Made by a program: the position numbers and the translations under genes
Part shown: positions 21,854-22,715 of the stretch, piece after piece
How positions within the stretch are numbered: the stretch's first letter is position 1
Layout: each line of letters opens with the position of its first letter
Source: an uncultured Treponema sp.
GTDB taxonomy: Bacteria > Spirochaetota > Spirochaetia > Treponematales > Treponemataceae
Assembly: GCA_938039145.1 (NCBI GenBank)
Contig: CALHVG010000042.1
Coordinates: 1-22,715, forward strand
Direction of reading: 5' to 3'
DNA: 22,715 nucleotides
The notes under the pieces: generated by a model
The model's database searches: none
Told to the model about the DNA's origin: nothing
The model's input: only the letters and a program-made list of their open reading frames with translations

Positions 21854-22715
21854 TCAGCGCGCAGATTTTTCTACCGTATTAAATAAACTGCTTTCGATAA
21901 AATCCCTGGCAAGGCGCACATCGTTTTTATCATAATACAAAATTATGCGCGGCATTGTCCTGCTTAAAAAAAGCGCAATTCCTTCGGTAACGGAATACGC
22001 TCCGGTATTTTCAAATGCAAGCACATCTCCGTTTTCCGGGCAGGAAAGCGGAACATTTTTCGAAATCACGTCGGCAGTTGTGCAAAGACTTCCAAAAAGA
22101 GACACGGGATTTTTATCATTTTCCTTTCGATTTGATGAGGAATCGGCGTTTTTAAGATGGCGAATCACAGGAATTTTCATTCCCATCATCTGACCGTAAT
22201 AGTTCAGGTGATTTATTCCGCCGTCCAAAATGCAGTAACGTAAATTTCCGTTCGATTTTTGATCCATAACTTTAGTTAAATAAAAGCCGCAGCTGCTTAC
22301 AAAAAAACGCCCCATTTCAACGGTCAGGTGCGCCCATTCGGACACTTCCTGAAGAGCTTCGTTCAATTCTTTAATAGGCTCCAGCGAACGCTCAAAATCT
22401 TCGCCTTCAAAATACGGAACCGGAAGTCCGGGCCCATATTCCAGCTGTTCAAGCGTAAAACCGTATTCTTTTTTTACGGAATCAAAAAAATCCCGCAGCA
22501 TTTTAAGTTCGTATTTCTGATGCTGCAATTTTTTCCGCTGCGTTCCCGCAAAATAATGAATTCCTTTAATTTCAATTCCTTTATACGAATCTCTGTTTTG
22601 TATAACCGAACGCAAATCAGCCTCGGACATTCCGAACTGATTTCCGGATGTCAGGCGCAAAAGAAGCGGAACTTTTATGCACCTTTCCAAAGCCGCTTGA
22701 TTTATAAGCGAAACG
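21854..22715 (-). CDS. PLP-dependent amino-acid decarboxylase, fold type III (5' end outside window)
   Basis: The reading frame stays open to the right edge (VSLINQAALERCIKVPLLLR before the TTG at 22690), so the N-terminal part with the PLP lysine is missing. The visible part has the alanine-racemase-like barrel end and the C-terminal beta domain of diaminopimelate/ornithine-type decarboxylases. Landmarks are GIHYFAGTQ, EYGPGLPVPYF, VEMGRFFVSSCGFYL (equivalent to the EPGR-containing strand), CILDGGINH, GSLCTTADVISKN (active-site Cys across the dimer) and ENTGAYSVT. It differs from standard LysA in the HIGSQ and CESGD positions. Next to a carrier protein it is more likely to act on a carrier-bound amino acid. 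The gene upstream in the operon cannot be seen. Confidence 0.85.
   Translation of the reverse strand, partial: VSLINQAALERCIKVPLLLRLTSGNQFGMSEADLRSVIQNRDSYKGIEIKGIHYFAGTQRKKLQHQKYELKMLRDFFDSVKKEYGFTLEQLEYGPGLPVPYFEGEDFERSLEPIKELNEALQEVSEWAHLTVEMGRFFVSSCGFYLTKVMDQKSNGNLRYCILDGGINHLNYYGQMMGMKIPVIRHLKNADSSSNRKENDKNPVSLFGSLCTTADVISKNVPLSCPENGDVLAFENTGAYSVTEGIALFLSRTMPRIILYYDKNDVRLARDFIESSLFNTVEKSAR

Noticed and set aside
21854..22715. Assignment as lysA (diaminopimelate decarboxylase)
   Set aside because: The HIGSQ and CESGD-type motifs are altered and a carrier-protein gene is adjacent; only the family level is justified.

Overview
The window reads as chromosomal DNA of a spirochete, most likely a Treponema. 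The evidence is a trans-2-enoyl reductase that closely matches the well-studied Treponema denticola enzyme as I remember it, a spirochete/archaeal-type UMP kinase, and a gene order (cyclic-nucleotide-binding protein, murB, cysS, ECF sigma factor) that recalls the tp0089-tp0092 neighbourhood of T. pallidum. The species cannot be assigned. There are no tRNA or rRNA genes, transposases or CRISPR arrays.

Layout. 1-3660 is a loose, repeat-rich accessory stretch: a start-less membrane-protein fragment, a GNAT acetyltransferase, two copies of a 143-bp block, a damaged gene remnant, an AT-rich orphan membrane protein, a secreted protein with seven 21-residue YD-type repeats, and a 166-bp tandem duplication. 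3511-6401 is a fatty-acid unit: a hairpin-rich leader, fabF, fabV and terminators. 6724-7578 encodes a phosphodiester-glycosidase-type lipoprotein. 8163-10314 holds a PilZ protein and a TPR protein behind a promoter that would give an essentially leaderless message.

10331-20109 is a long minus-strand block. Read in the direction of transcription it runs cysS, ECF sigma factor, zinc-finger anti-sigma factor, an IPT/TIG-transglutaminase-like membrane protein lacking the catalytic cysteine, UMP kinase, murB, two tandem paralogues each with two cyclic-nucleotide-binding domains, a small exported protein and a DUF192 lipoprotein. The PilZ/TPR unit and the cyclic-nucleotide unit converge with only 16 bp between their stop codons, so two nucleotide-signal-responsive modules lie side by side.

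20110-22715 contains a GC-rich hairpin element upstream of cysS, two terminators, a long inverted repeat, a DUF975 membrane protein, and at the right edge a small acyl-carrier-like protein next to a PLP-dependent decarboxylase that runs off the window. That last pair resembles carrier-protein-tethered amino-acid decarboxylation modules and is the best candidate for an uncharacterised pathway.
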